NCBI GenBank assembly: GCA_003586115.2
Contig: QVOM02000073.1
Span: 38,304,876 to 38,368,875, forward strand
Reading direction: 5' to 3'
Source of the DNA: Salvator merianae
Taxonomy: Eukaryota > Chordata > Lepidosauria > Squamata > Teiidae
DNA: 64,000 nucleotides
The notes beneath the pieces were generated by a model. It had not been told where the DNA came from. It saw only the letters and a list, made by a program, of their open reading frames with translations, and did no database searches. The position numbers were made by a program, and so were the translations under genes. Positions 46,360 to 56,640 of the stretch are shown here, piece by piece; the first letter of the stretch is position 1, and every line of letters starts with the position of its first letter.

Positions 46360-46831
46360 CTGTTTCTGCACTTATCTTCTAACAACATGAGTCCAGACCT
46401 CTTCAAGCCCCTCTTTTCTGAGTAGAAGAGACAGGAGTAGAAGAGACAGGATCCTCCCCCTCCTTGGGCCCCTCCATTTGCATTGGGATGGAGTGTGCTC
46501 CATTCTAGGTGGTCAAAATGGCTGCCTATACCAGGACACCGGTAGACCTGTTTTTTTCAGGTTTATTGGCATTTTTTGGGGGTGGGGGCTAGACTGGACC
46601 AGGGAGATATGCAGAAATTTGTACTGCTGATATGCATCCCCAGACAGATCTTGAAGGTGGTTCCAGAGATAGTGCAATCTCTGGGGCCAGCATAGGGGGC
46701 TATATCAGAAAAGCTTTCCAAATGTATATGGCTTATCCTGGTACTCTGAAGCTGTTCTGGCTTCTGGAATAGCTCCAGGCTGGGCTAGTCCTACTAGACT
46801 GGCCCAGTTAGGTAACTGTGGGAATGGCCCC
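46360..46831 (+). mobile_element. Family C-like DNA element
   Basis: It starts CTGTTTCTGCACTTATCTTC and ends with AACTGTGGGAATGGCCCC. It shares GGTAGACCTG..TTTCAGGTTTATTGGCA wording with 31214-31450. It includes a short direct repeat of AGAAGAGACAGG near 46422-46450. The terminal motif is degraded on both sides. Confidence 0.6.
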
Positions 46832-47020
46832 TGTCACAGAGCAGTGTCAAAATGGACTTTCTTAGAGAACCTCATATATTTTAGTGCCTCTTTTTAATCG
46901 ATGATGGTTTAACTGCTTCTTTTGTTCTATCGTCTTCTACATTCATTAGATTTTTAGTTGAATAGATTAGTTTTAAATGATAAAAATCACCAGTACATTT
47001 GCAATAAAAGATGGTTATAT

Positions 47021-47081
<61 letters not shown>

Positions 47082-47398
47082 TTATGAGAATGAAAGTTGA
47101 TTCCTAAGTCAATCTTGATCCCAGCTTTGTTTATTTGTTGTTTTAAGAAGTGAGGAGGCACCAAGGGGTTCCTCTATCCTTTCAGCTAACTGTCACTTTG
47201 ACAGAATGAAGGGTAGACCAACCAAGAATTCAACGAGGGCTTGACAGTACTCCGTTGTCCTTGAATTTGGACTTGTAATTGTTAGCAGGACCTTGCAAAG
47301 TCTAATAATGCAGCAGGCAGAATGTTTTATATTGGTTACCTGGAGGAGCTTTCATATATTAAAATGATGAAGGTAGAAGAGTAGAAAGTGCTAATTTA
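46832..47398. other. Unassigned DNA with a GAAA microsatellite
   Basis: AT-rich DNA; nothing else recognised. The GAAA array is listed separately. Confidence 0.5.
47022..47080. repeat. (GAAA)n microsatellite
   Basis: About 15 uninterrupted GAAA units. The lack of interruptions suggests ongoing length change. Confidence 0.96.
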
Positions 47399-47880
47399 GG
47401 CTGTTTCCACATTCCTCCCACCCTGGAGAAGAGTGGGACCCTCTGTTCTGGAATAGGCAACCCATCTCACACTGAAATGGGTTGCTGGTGGAGCAGGATA
47501 GGACTTCAGCATTTGGGATGGCCTGTGCTATCTCAGCTCTGGCCACTGGCTCCAAAGTCTGGGCCCAAAACTTGGTGCCAGTGCCCAGCCTCCAAAAGTT
47601 GGGAACGTTTCAATCCTAGTCTTTGGAGTTTCTGAGAGGGACCTTTTTTGATGGAGTGCCACTTCCAGTGGACCTTCTGGCAGTACTTCCTGCAGTGCCC
47701 ATAAAGTCCCACATAGACTCACAAGTATGCTGGTAGACCTTATTGTTGAAGTCTGCCACTAGAGCAGCACCCTATCACCATTTTGGTACCCTATCTTGCT
47801 CTCCCTTCATCCAGTGTGGACAAAGCATTCTAGGAATGGGCAAAGTTTCCTGGACCCCTTCCTAGTCCATGCTAGTGGCC
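47399..47880 (+). mobile_element. Family C DNA element
   Basis: It starts near GGCTGTTTCCACATTCC and ends near CATGCTAGTGGCC. The inside has CTCACACTGAAATGGGTTGC, TTGCTGGTGGAGCAGGATAG, ATGGAGTGCCACTTCCAGTG and CAGTGTGGACAAAGCATTC, in the order found at 33332-33665. Both ends are degraded. Confidence 0.62.
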
Positions 47881-48484
47881 CATACAGAGCAACCTTACTT
47901 TAGAATGGACAGGAGTGGGTAGATATAACAAGCTATGAGTCTTCCTTCCTTCCTTTCATTCTTTTACGAACACTGTGATTTAAATATTAAAGACTGCCTG
48001 CTGCAGAAAGTTGGACATTTTTCTGCTCTGAAATTGGGCAAAAGTTATACAATATACAGCTGTTTGCTGATATAAATTGCTGTCTAATAATCTTGGGCTT
48101 GTCATATGTTATCTCTTCAGCTTTCTTTTTTTTAAAGGTCATATTCTATTTTATAGCATATATAAAATTCATAATATCTTCTGACAGCCTCAAAAGTAAC
48201 TCAAGTGCATGTTTGTTTTCTTTTAAACACTGTGTCTCATCGAATGATTGTTTCTGGAGGGATGTCCTTGACGTAAATGGGGACTTTGAACCTGCTTTAT
48301 ATGGGGATTCATTACATGACAGTATGAGGAGGGAATACAGTGAAGTAAATAACAGTCTGGCTCTGATCCAGAGGGCAACAGAAGCAGGAAGCATGGGGCA
48401 TTGGGATCTCTATGGCATCTGACAAAAAAAAAAAGTACTCTGCCATGTCCCTGAATGTAGCCCCCCTCCTCACACTCCTGGCGT
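47881..48484. other. Unassigned DNA
   Basis: AT-rich DNA with an open frame of 109 codons at 48093-48422 (+). Its start is hydrophobic but it lacks any family signature and overlaps an antisense frame, so I do not call it a gene. Confidence 0.45.
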
Positions 48485-50610
48485 GTTTCTTTTATTTATT
48501 TATTTATTTGTATTTTTATCCCACCTTATACCTGAATCTTTCAGGGTGGGTTACAACAGTAAAAACAAGTAACCCCTCTCACTAAAAACAAGAACAGTGA
48601 CTGAAAGTGGAGAGGGGAAGCTGTTTTCTCAGCCAAAGGCCATGGTAAATAGGCACATCATAATTAGTCTTCTAAATGTATATAGTGAAGATGCCTGGCT
48701 CACCTTGTAGGAGGAGACTGTCTAAGGGCTGCCACCAGTCGGGGCTGCCACCAGCCGGGGGTACCGCTGGCTTTAAGGGTGGGTGTTCACGTGCCACGCA
48801 AAGTGCACCATGGCTGTTTGCAGGGTCTTTGGGCCTCCATACTGATGCAGCAGGTGGCTAGGCTGTTACAGTATGGAGGCCCGGAAGCCCCACCAACAGC
48901 CATGGCGTGCTTTGTGCGGGGCACGAACACCTGCCCTTAAAGTCAGCGACTGCCACTGGCAACCACTATGAAGACCCAGTCTTGAGTCCCTTTAGCTACT
49001 GAAGGTGGTGGTACAACCAGGAGGACCTCGTCTGCAGATCTTAAGGCACAGGCAGTTCGATGTGGAAGAAAGCATTGCTTTACATATTTGGGCCCAAGCC
49101 ATTTAGGACATTTTAGGTTAACACCTTGAATTGGGTTCAATAGCGAATTGGCAGCTAGCGCAGCTCTTTTAAGACTGGTGTGATATGCATCTGGCCAGCC
49201 ATTCCAGTTAGCATCTTGCTGTTGCATTCTACATTAGCGGTAGCTTTTGAACTGTCTTCAAGGGCAGCCCCAAATAGAGCACATTACAAAAGTCCAATCT
49301 GGAAGTTACTGAGGCATGGTTTACTGTGGCCAGATTGTCTCTGTCCAGAAAGGGCTGTAAGTGGTGAATCAGCCAGAGTTGGAAGTAGTCACTCTTGACC
49401 ACTGCCTCCACTTGAACTTCAAGTGTCATTGCAGAGTCCAAGAGCAACCTCAGATTCCACAACTTCTCCTTCCAGGGTAATACAGCCCCACTGAGAACAG
49501 AATGCCTCCCTTCTTTATGGACCCGAGATCCTCTGAGACACAGCACCCCAGTCTCAGTTTCAATTTATTGTCCCTGTCAAGCACTTTCAACTACCTCTCA
49601 AGATTCACATGGCACAGAAAGATAGAGCTGGGTGTCATCTGCCTACTGATGGCACCTCACTCCAAATCTTCTGATGACCTCTCCCAGCAGCTTCATATAG
49701 ATATTAAAGAGCATGAAAGATAAGATCAGCCCCAGAAAAATCCTGCAGGTGAGTTCTCAGGATGTTAAGCAAGAATCTCCCACAGCCACTCCCAGGCATC
49801 ATCCAGGGGATAGGCGTGCAACATTGCAATATGGTCCCTCCTACTCCCAAACTCCATAGCCTTTCCAGACGGATATTATAATTAATGGTATCAAAAGCTT
49901 CTGAGAGATCCAGGAGAACCAACAGGGTCACGCTCCCCTGTTTTTCTCCTGGAGAAGGCCATCAACCAGGATGTCCAAGGTGGTCTTGGGGCCATAACCA
50001 GGCCTGAAGTCATACTGAAATGAGTCTAGATAATTTGCTTCTTCCAGGCATGCCTGTAGTTGAATGGCCATGACCTTCTTCAAAACCTTGGGGATACACT
50101 ACTGCCTCTTTAAGTGCCAGTGGGAAAACTGCATCTATCAAAGAGGAATTCACTACTCCCTGGACCCACCTGGTCATACCTTGGTGGCTAGCTTTTGTCA
50201 GCCAAGAAGGGCAAAGATCTAAAGGGCATGTAGTTGGCCAGATCCCAGCAAGCAGCTTGTCCACATCATTAGGCCTCCATAATTAAAATGTATCCAAAAT
50301 AACTGAACCAGAGGGTTCAATGGACAATGGCATTCAATTTTCTGCAAATCTGAGCAACTTTGCCCTCAAAGTGCCCTGCAAATGACCAGATGTTACATGG
50401 TCACTGCCCTTGCTCTCTTGTGCTTGATCTTACAAGGCCATTCACCATTCGAAAGTGCTCTGCCAGACAGCTACTGAAGAATGCAATGGTGGCAGAGAAA
50501 TAAGTCCTTTTCACCACCAGCAATAGCACGTGGTAAGCACAAAAATGTGCTTTAACCCATGTTCAGTCAGATACCATGGTTGTTAGGACAGCAATTAGAT
50601 CAGTATCTAT
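48485..50610 (-). mobile_element. L2/CR1-clade LINE relic (antisense), 5'-truncated
   Basis: The 3' tail is the TTTATTTATTTATTTATTTG stretch at about 48490. Going upstream on the minus strand: LLNPIQGV..GPKYVKQCFL (about 49170-49070), TSRLDFCNVLYLGLPLKTVQ (about 49310-49240), RDNLATVNHASV, a TLLVLLDLSEAFDTINYN block (about 49928-49870, the RT core), DKLLAGIWPTTCPLDLCPSW (about 50260-50200), a HFEGKVAQI block near 50370, then a KRTYFSATIAFFSS block (about 50515-50475). The endonuclease is not present. Frameshifts and stops are moderate, so it is younger than the LINE at 8.3 kb. A MITE at 48766-48947 interrupts its 3' part. Confidence 0.9.
48766..48947. mobile_element. Inverted-repeat MITE (CTTTAAG type), copy 2
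   Basis: The arms start GCTGGCTTTAAGGGTGGGTG and, in reverse, GCTGACTTTAAGGGCAGGTG. They continue to the inner AGTATGGAGGCC/GGGCCTCCATACT pair. It is nested in the LINE. Terminal wording is shared with 27739-27918, but the inner parts differ. Confidence 0.78.
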
Positions 50611-50655
50611 ACCCAGTCCATTGTGTATCAAAGTAATTAATCAGAAAACTGATTA

Positions 50656-50731
50656 AGGGTGACCAATGTGTTTTGATCTTTGGAGACTGACTCCATGCAG
50701 TCTCCAAAGATCAAAACATATTGGTCACCCT
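50656..50731. mobile_element. 76-bp foldback element with TTA target duplication
   Basis: Including one extra flanking base on each side, the two 35-nt arms (50655-50689 and 50698-50732) are reverse complements at 34 of 35 positions, with an 8-nt loop. The element core (50656-50731) starts AGGGTGACCAAT and ends in its complement. TTA is found directly on both sides (50653-50655 and 50732-50734). A template-switch origin is also possible. Confidence 0.75.
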
Positions 50732-50734
50732 TTA

Positions 50735-51412
50735 TCCAAAATACTGTCCAAGGACATTACTAGTAATAAGTCTGTGTGGAATTTAATCCTTGATTCCAAA
50801 CATTCAGGAAAAGGTAATTGTATAACCTCTCCAAAAGTAGCATGTAAATACACGTCTTTTGTAGTCATTGCTCTTGGATTTAAATCCTCTTATATATACT
50901 GAGTCAAGAAGATGGATCATTCTTTACCTATTCAAATTTATCCCCTTCAGACTGTTCTGAAAACAGTCTAGGCACGGATGTGAAGAAATCTGTCTGTACA
51001 CATATATTATGTTTCCTGGTTCAAGACCATAGCATATAAATTGACAGGGAAAGTATCCTGTGTTCTCTTTGCTGTGTCATGCTGCCTTTGATAAAGTGTT
51101 TCACACATTTCAGTGAGTGGGGTTTTCTTACTGCAAGCTGTGCCAATATTGATATCAAGTGTCTAAAAGCTTCAGTTGCATTCCTTCGACTGCCTCCCTA
51201 ACATCATAACAATATGTACTCGCAAGAAACTTTTGTGAAGCACCAATCTAGCAACAGATCTACCTATAACCAGGCCGAAGCATTGACATAAACAGAATTT
51301 TCATGGTGCGTGGAAAAAGAAACAGGCCAGAAAAGGAAAGATAAATGTATTGCAGAAAGGCACTCTGTATGGTATTCTGCCAAGATGCAAGCATATAAAA
51401 AAGCAAATTATG
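50735..51412. other. Unassigned DNA
   Basis: Nothing recognised. Confidence 0.45.
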
Positions 51413-51500
51413 CCTTATTCATTTATTCATCATTAAAGTATTTATATCCTGCTCTTCACCTGAAGGTTTCAGGGCAGGTTACAACAATAAGGCAGATTAC
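51413..51500 (-). mobile_element. LINE (L2/CR1-type) 3' tail fragment (antisense)
   Basis: TTATTCATTTATTCATCATT, then TATCCTGCTCTTCACCTGAA and GGGCAGGTTACAACAATAAG, is the standard antisense form of these LINE tails (CCTGCCCT..GGGATATAAATAAA on the other strand). No coding remnant is present. Confidence 0.65.
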
Positions 51501-51785
51501 ATGTCTTTGAGAAGGCCTCTTGAGAAAGTAGTGGAGTACATGCTCTGCATATGAAAGGCACAGTTGTGCAACTATGAAGACCCCCTTGCCAGGCTGTGCA
51601 GATGGTTCTACATGGACCAGTTGGCTAATTTAGGCTTAAGGCAGCTTACATACCTGACATTCATGTTGCTGGGCCACAGTGTCCTGTAGAGACCGCTTGT
51701 CCTTCAAAAGCCTATAATTAAAGCCAGTGTCTTGGATGAATTTTGTCGAAACACCTTGAAGCAGCATGAAGCTTTTGTTATGTTG
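51501..51785. other. Unassigned spacer
   Basis: Nothing recognised. Confidence 0.45.
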
Positions 51786-52206
51786 AGGCCCTGTCCAGAC
51801 AGGGAAATATAGCGCTATTATGTCTGTGCTATGATAGGACTGACACGCATATCTGTGGCAAGGCAACCCACCATAGCCCAGCTATATCATCCTAAATCCC
51901 GCTATAGCCTATTTTGGGAAAACCTGACTGCTGGCAGGCTTCCTGCATAGTGTTATAGCTTGCCATCTGGAGAGAGCCACCATCCTGGAAGTGTCCACTG
52001 CACATGTACAGGGGCCAAAAAACAGCCATGTATGTGTGGTGGTCATAATTGTATACTTCTGGGTATTTCATACTGGTGAATAACCCAGATGTGCACATCA
52101 TTAAAATGCACACAGACAGCACTTGCTATCTAGGCAACAAGCAACAAGAGGAGCTATACTCCAGAATATTGCTTTTAGCGATATATTCAGCTGGCATCTG
52201 GAGCTG
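51786..52206. mobile_element. Putative DNA element (CCAGA ends, ATATAGCG motif)
   Basis: The left end reads AGGCCCTGTCCAGACAGGG then AAATATAGCGCTATTATG. The right end in reverse reads CCAGATGCCAGC then TGAATATATCGCTAAAAG. These make a loose inverted repeat. The ATAGCG wording also appears in the foldback at 5113-5206. No target duplication was resolved. Confidence 0.5.
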
Positions 52207-52214
52207 GCTTGAAT

Positions 52215-52320
52215 CCCCTTGATTTATAGTTATATAAGGTATTTATAACCTGCTCCTTATTACACCTACCCCAGGACAGGGTACAATAAATGAAAAGAGC
52301 CTTTTGGAACCTCCAAAGGC
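52215..52320 (-). mobile_element. LINE 3' tail fragment (antisense)
   Basis: GGTATTTATAACCTGCTCCT and CCAGGACAGGGTACAATAAA match the antisense LINE tail pattern. It is followed directly by a CCAA microsatellite. Confidence 0.45.
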
Positions 52321-52351
52321 AAACCAACCAACCAACCAACCAACCAACCAA
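52321..52351. repeat. (CCAA)n microsatellite
   Basis: Seven uninterrupted CCAA units. Confidence 0.93.
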
Positions 52352-52661
52352 TAAAATATGGTGTGACCTGAAGAAGATGTCTTTAGCATTTTCTAGGATT
52401 TTTTTTGTGAGAACCATGCTAAACTAGGTTGGAATCCATTCCCACTTTATGTTTTTAGTGAAAATGTTTTAATTGTGTTCGTAATCCATTGGTACTTACT
52501 GGAACTGCCACTCATAAACTTCTGTTGTGATATTCAGTCTCACGTTGTGACAAAGTACCAATAATGAAGTTATACAAGAGATTTCTTATCTACTGAAACA
52601 ATATTAACTGCATTCTTATTACATTCCCAGTCCTTGGCCCCAATCACTCCTATTTTACTAT
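52352..52661. other. Unassigned spacer
   Basis: AT-rich DNA with no feature recognised. Confidence 0.5.
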
Positions 52662-52735
52662 AGGCCTTTTCTGCTCTGGGCCTTATTCTCTATTATGTTC
52701 TGGAATAGGGACTTGCCATCTACATACTCAGTGAG
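52662..52735. mobile_element. Family B MITE, truncated copy
   Basis: AGGCCTTTTCTGCTCTGGGC, then TTCTGGAATAGGGACTTGCC and ATCTACATAC, match the left arm of family B. The right arm is missing; LINE sequence follows. Confidence 0.7.
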
Positions 52736-53080
52736 TCTGCATTAGCTCCTCTAAATAAGTTCAATAAACAGAGGTCAGATGTTGGTGTGAATGGTATCTT
52801 GAGAACAGATTCGATTTCCTTACATATTGCTTTCCAGTAATCTGCAACTTGTGCACAAGACCACCATAAGGGGAAGTAGGTGCCCTTATTTAGCTTGCTG
52901 TGCCTGCACAATGGCAATATGTCTTTAGTTATGTGAATAGGGCAAACAGGGGTCATATATCACCAATGTAGGACTTTCAAATTTAACTCTTTTAAATTTA
53001 TGTTTCAGGAGAGGGATTTGTTGGTAAGTATCTTTGACCATTTATCCTTGGAAAGTTAGGTTGCCATGTCAATGTCCAAA
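52736..53080 (-). mobile_element. L1-clade LINE ORF2 C-terminal fragment (antisense)
   Basis: The minus strand has an open frame with PLCRHSKLNKGTYFPLWWSC (about 52910-52850), then VADYWKAICKEI and IPFTPTSDLCLLNLF. This fits the C-terminal zinc-knuckle-like region of L1-type ORF2 (CWRCG, then GTxxHxWWxC, FWxxI, and LNLF). The first cysteine pair is altered. It is joined on the left to a truncated family B element. Confidence 0.72.
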
Positions 53081-53512
53081 ATATTCTTCAATTCACATAA
53101 ACCATTTCCCCTGAAAGCAACAATACAGTCATAAATTAGAGTGGCTAAACTTGTAGTCCAGGCCTGGGAGGTAACTAGGTTTTTTTTAAAATTTTTGTGA
53201 GTAAGAATAAGAAAAGTGTATGCAGCACTCCAATTGGGGGGGGGGGGCACACACAGAGAGATCAAAAGTCTCAAAAGTGACAAAATAAAAGTCAACCAAT
53301 AAATGTTTTGGGTACAATATTATTTTTTAAATATGCCTAGTGCATTTTGACCTGTGGCCTTCCTCTGGAGCTGTACTGAATATATCACGTCACTAAAATG
53401 ACTTAAAAAAACCCCTTCTTCTTGGTCTTTCAGTGTGAAGCAATACATTCATTATTTTAAAAAACAAAGGAGAAAAAGTTTTTTTTAAAAAAAGTCTTTT
53501 TAGTGAGACTAT
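53081..53512. other. Unassigned DNA
   Basis: This may continue the L1 fragment upstream for a short way. It has a G-run at about 53237-53247 and T/A runs near 53480. No gene is seen. Confidence 0.4.
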
Positions 53513-54068
53513 GGGCCTTTTTGCACTGAGCTCGGTAGACCGTTCCGAGTAGTTGGCTTCGAACCGGAGAGGTTGGGGAACGCTTGGTGCCATTCGCACT
53601 CCCAGCCAGAGGAACGGACCCGAAGCCGACCAGCAGAGGTAACAGTGCGAATGGCAGCTGCTAGTTCCGTACCACACTCCGTACCATTGATCCACTTTGT
53701 ACCCACTTGGAACCCAGAGGGCTCGTTACGAAGCCGGCTTCGTAATGTCAGCTCGACTGTCAAGCCCAAAGGGCTATCCCGGGTACGAAGCATCGTACCG
53801 GGGTACGAAGCAGCGGACCACGCATGCGTAGCTGCACCAGCCATGCCCGACGCCATTGCAAACAGTGCGGAAGCACCGTGCCCGATCTTCGCTCCATTGC
53901 GCAGGTCAGGATGAAGACAAGCTTTTACTTGTCTTGCCTTACCCAACATCAGGTTCGAATTGGGTACGAAGTGGTTCGGATCGGGTGAGGCGCGCGCCCG
54001 CGGCAGTGCGAACGCTCCGTTCTAGCGAGCAGACAAGAACGTTCCACTCGCACAGTGCGAACAGGCTC
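53513..54068. mobile_element. Family E CpG-rich DNA element, copy 2
   Basis: A 556-bp element with ends GGGCCTTTTTGCACTGAGC and, in reverse, GAGCCTGTTCGCACTGTGC. It shares with copy 1 GAACGGACCCGAAGCCGACC, AACAGTGCGAATGGCAGC, GTGCCCGATCTTCGCTCC and the AAGACAAGCTTTTACTTGTC hairpin. CpG retention is high. Open frames of 113-146 codons on both strands have no known domain. Confidence 0.88.
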
Positions 54069-54120
54069 AAAATGTTTTATACAGGTGTACAAAGGCCGCG
54101 GGTCAAAATGCATTGGGCAT

Positions 54121-54122
54121 AT

Positions 54123-54157
<35 letters not shown>

Positions 54158-54158
54158 T
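54121..54158. repeat. (TAC)n microsatellite
   Basis: About 12 TAC units beginning 53 bp after the end of family E copy 2. Confidence 0.95.
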
Positions 54159-54369
54159 TCATGTTTATTGTTCCCAAGACATTTATTGGTTGACTTTTAT
54201 TTTGGTACTTTTGAGACTTTTGACCTCTCTCATTTCTTTCTTCCTTAATTTTGTGAAGGGTCTAGGGATGCTATACTTTTTCTGCAGGAATTTTATGTAG
54301 TAAAAGAGAAGGGAAGGCAAGAGTCCATTTTTGTAAATTCACTTCAAGATGCCCTTTATTCAATCTTCT
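54159..54369. other. Unassigned spacer
   Basis: AT-rich DNA with no feature recognised. ACATTTATTGGTTGACTTTT near 54180 echoes, in reverse, AGTCAACCAATAAATG at about 53292-53307, on the other side of family E copy 2. Confidence 0.5.
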
Positions 54370-54971
54370 TCCCTAAAGTTGCAAGTGGCTGCACAGTATT
54401 CTAACCCTACGGGACAACTAGGACTCCTGCTGGTGTACCAGCAACCTTACTGGTCAGCAGCAGCCTTTCCCGGGTTCCTGGACTCACGATGGGGTTGGTG
54501 GTGGACCTTTCCAGACTCTTGGTCTTATGGGATTTCAAGCTTCTGTTCCTCAGAGATTATTCAGTGGGAGCCTCAGAGTTCATAACCTTCCATGGCGACT
54601 ATAAGCTTATCTCAACTAAATTAGGGCTCAACTTATACAGGTGGTCACACACTGGACTTGGTTTTTATCTCAGATGCAGATATGATCTGAAGTTAGAAGA
54701 TATACAGTAGTCATTTCACCTTTGCCATGGTCTGATCACTCCTTGGTAACTCAGTGCATCACTTCTGCCTCAATCCTCCACAGGTTAAAAGGACCTTCCA
54801 TTATGATCTGCCCCAGGTTACCTAATGGATCTTGAGGGTTTCCACAGGGCTCTTGTAATCAATGTACTGTAAATGTTGACCACCTGGAGATGTCCATGTC
54901 TAGAATCACCTATTGGGCTGTTGAAAAAGTGTTCGCTATGACCAATGAGTTATCTTGAGAAAATTCTATTA
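54370..54971 (+). mobile_element. L2/CR1-clade LINE endonuclease fragment
   Basis: Across frameshifts this reads GQLGLLLVYQQPYWSAAAF (about 54403-54460), HTGGHTLDLVFISDAD (about 54640-54680), a SLLGNS remnant and RTFHYDLPQ. This is the C-terminal half of the endonuclease (GVLLVYRPP, then GHTLDLVF). It is cut at 54971 by a family D element. It parallels the same block in the LINE at 31.45 kb. Confidence 0.8.
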
Positions 54972-55258
54972 GGGCCTTTTTGCACTGTTTCACCATGATC
55001 TGAACCAGTGGGACTTGACTAGTGAGGTGCTGATTTGGACCATAACAAGGTGTGGTCTGGAGCAGCACCATCTGCATGACAGCACTGGTTCACACCAGCC
55101 CCCAAGCTTGCACAAGCTTTGAGGATAGCCTCTGATGACTCTGAAGGGCTAGGAAGAAAGTTCTTGGTCTTGGTCTTGGAGGTCCCGAGGAACCCATTTC
55201 AATGGCATGCTTTGGGGCACTACCAAAATGGGTCCCCTGGTAATCTGAAACACTTTCT
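54972..55258 (+). mobile_element. Family D DNA element, truncated
   Basis: It starts with GGGCCTTTTTGCACTGTTTC after a TTA trinucleotide. It has GCAGCACCATCTGCATGACA and GGGTCCCCTGGTAATCTG, as in 22687-23119. The right half is missing. Confidence 0.68.
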
Positions 55259-55387
55259 TTTTAAAAGCCTTATTTTTAAAATGCCTGGATCTCCGGCAAA
55301 TGTAATAGTGTTACAATATAAATTCATATGTAAGTGGTATGAAACTCTGATTCAGCTAGTCCATATTAGTTAGAAGATCTCCACAGC

Positions 55388-55905
55388 TTGCTGGAACGCG
55401 CATCCACATGTAGTGGACATGTAAAAAATTGCTACCTTTTGGGATCTTATCCAAGGGAACCTCAGCATATTGTTAATGGGGAGATAGATTGTGATACCAC
55501 TGTAAAAAAGTGGTATCACAAAATATGGAATATAGTTACTGTAGAAGGTTTACCTCCTCATATTGTAAGATCACAGTATGAAATCAGAGGAAAGTACATA
55601 AATAAATGGAATTCCTTTCTGAACAAAATCTTGAAAAATAGAGAAGAAGAAAAACAGAAGACTCAGGTACTAGAATGATTAATGTTCAAAGGATTTATTA
55701 ACTGTTAGAAAGGTGTTGGAACTTAATGACTATATACTTATAACTTAATTATTCTGTTGCTTAAGATTTACTTAAACTTATGGTGATCTGGCAATATTTG
55801 TGTTGTATTTATAATGTCTGTATTTATATGTGAATTCAATGTACTTCTGCTTATTTGGTGTATATAAAATTAATATATTTTTTTTAAAAAATACTATAAT
55901 AGACT
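55388..55905 (+). mobile_element. L1-clade LINE ORF2 end and 3' UTR
   Basis: An open frame of 96 codons at 55388-55678 reads KKWYHKIWNIVTVEGLPPH (about 55505-55560), then an IRGKYINKWNSFLNKIL block. This matches the C-terminus of L1-type ORF2 (WYxxIWxIxLxxKLT, then FxxIWxxFLxYI). The AT-rich 3' UTR runs to an A-rich end near 55895. Confidence 0.7.
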
Positions 55906-55922
55906 TGTAGTCAGTAATCTAA

Positions 55923-56298
55923 GGGCCTGTTCACACTTTCCACTGTAGAACAGGATAATTATCTTGTTCTATGGTGGAACAGACTTCGTAGTGTGGAGCC
56001 GTCTGCACTATGAGGCTGTAGAAGGGACCACCAGCAGGTTACCAGCATTTGCAGGGTGACTGCTAGTGTCCTGTGGCATGACAGTAGCCAGGAAGCTTCC
56101 AGCCACTGCCATGGTGACTGGCAATGCCATGTGACAGTGCAGGAACAGCCACGCCATTCTGTATTCGCACCCAGAAGTGGTTGTGAACTCACTATACCAC
56201 AGCAGGTAGGGATCAATTGCCAGGACCTCTGCCAAATGAGGAAGCACTTCACTAATGAGCATCCCTGACGTTCACTAATTTCAAGTGCAAAAAGGCCT
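55923..56298 (+). mobile_element. Family A DNA element, compact copy
   Basis: A 376-bp element with ends GGGCCTGTTCACACTTTCC and, in reverse, AGGCCTTTTTGCACTTG. Next to the left end a hairpin pairs TCCACTGTAGAACA with TGTTCTATGGTGGA (55940-55979). The flanks are TAA at 55920-55922 and TTA at 56299-56301, which could be a 3-bp duplication with one change. Confidence 0.82.
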
Positions 56299-56509
56299 TT
56301 AATTACCAAATATTTGTGAAAGAAGCTTGAGGAATTAATGAGACTAAGAAGTAGGAAATAGAAAGAATTTTTTTTATCATCTCAGATACATCTCATCTAA
56401 TAAGTATAAAATATGTTTTGTATAAGTAGCTTCTGTTTTTCAAGTTTCAATAGAAGGTTCTGTGAAGCAGTGGAGGGAAACCCTAGAATTCATTTCAGGT
56501 TTGTGCACA

Positions 56510-56640
56510 TAATTATTCCATTTCCATTTATTTATTCCATTTATTTATACACTGCCCTTAGGAGAGAAGACTATCAGAGTGGCTTACTATATATAATCTT
56601 GGACAAGTCCCCACCCTCAGGCTAACAATCTACAGAGACA
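56510..56640 (-). mobile_element. LINE (L2/CR1-type) 3' fragment (antisense)
   Basis: CCATTTATTTATTCCATTTA, then GCCCTTAGGAGAGAAGAC and CCCACCCTCAGGCTAACAAT, ending CTACAGAGACAAGACACAG, is the antisense LINE tail pattern. Confidence 0.55.

Noticed and set aside
53509..53949. Open frame of 146 codons (minus strand)
   Set aside because: It lies within family E copy 2. Copy 1 does not keep the same frame, and both strands are open because the CpG-rich text has few stop codons.
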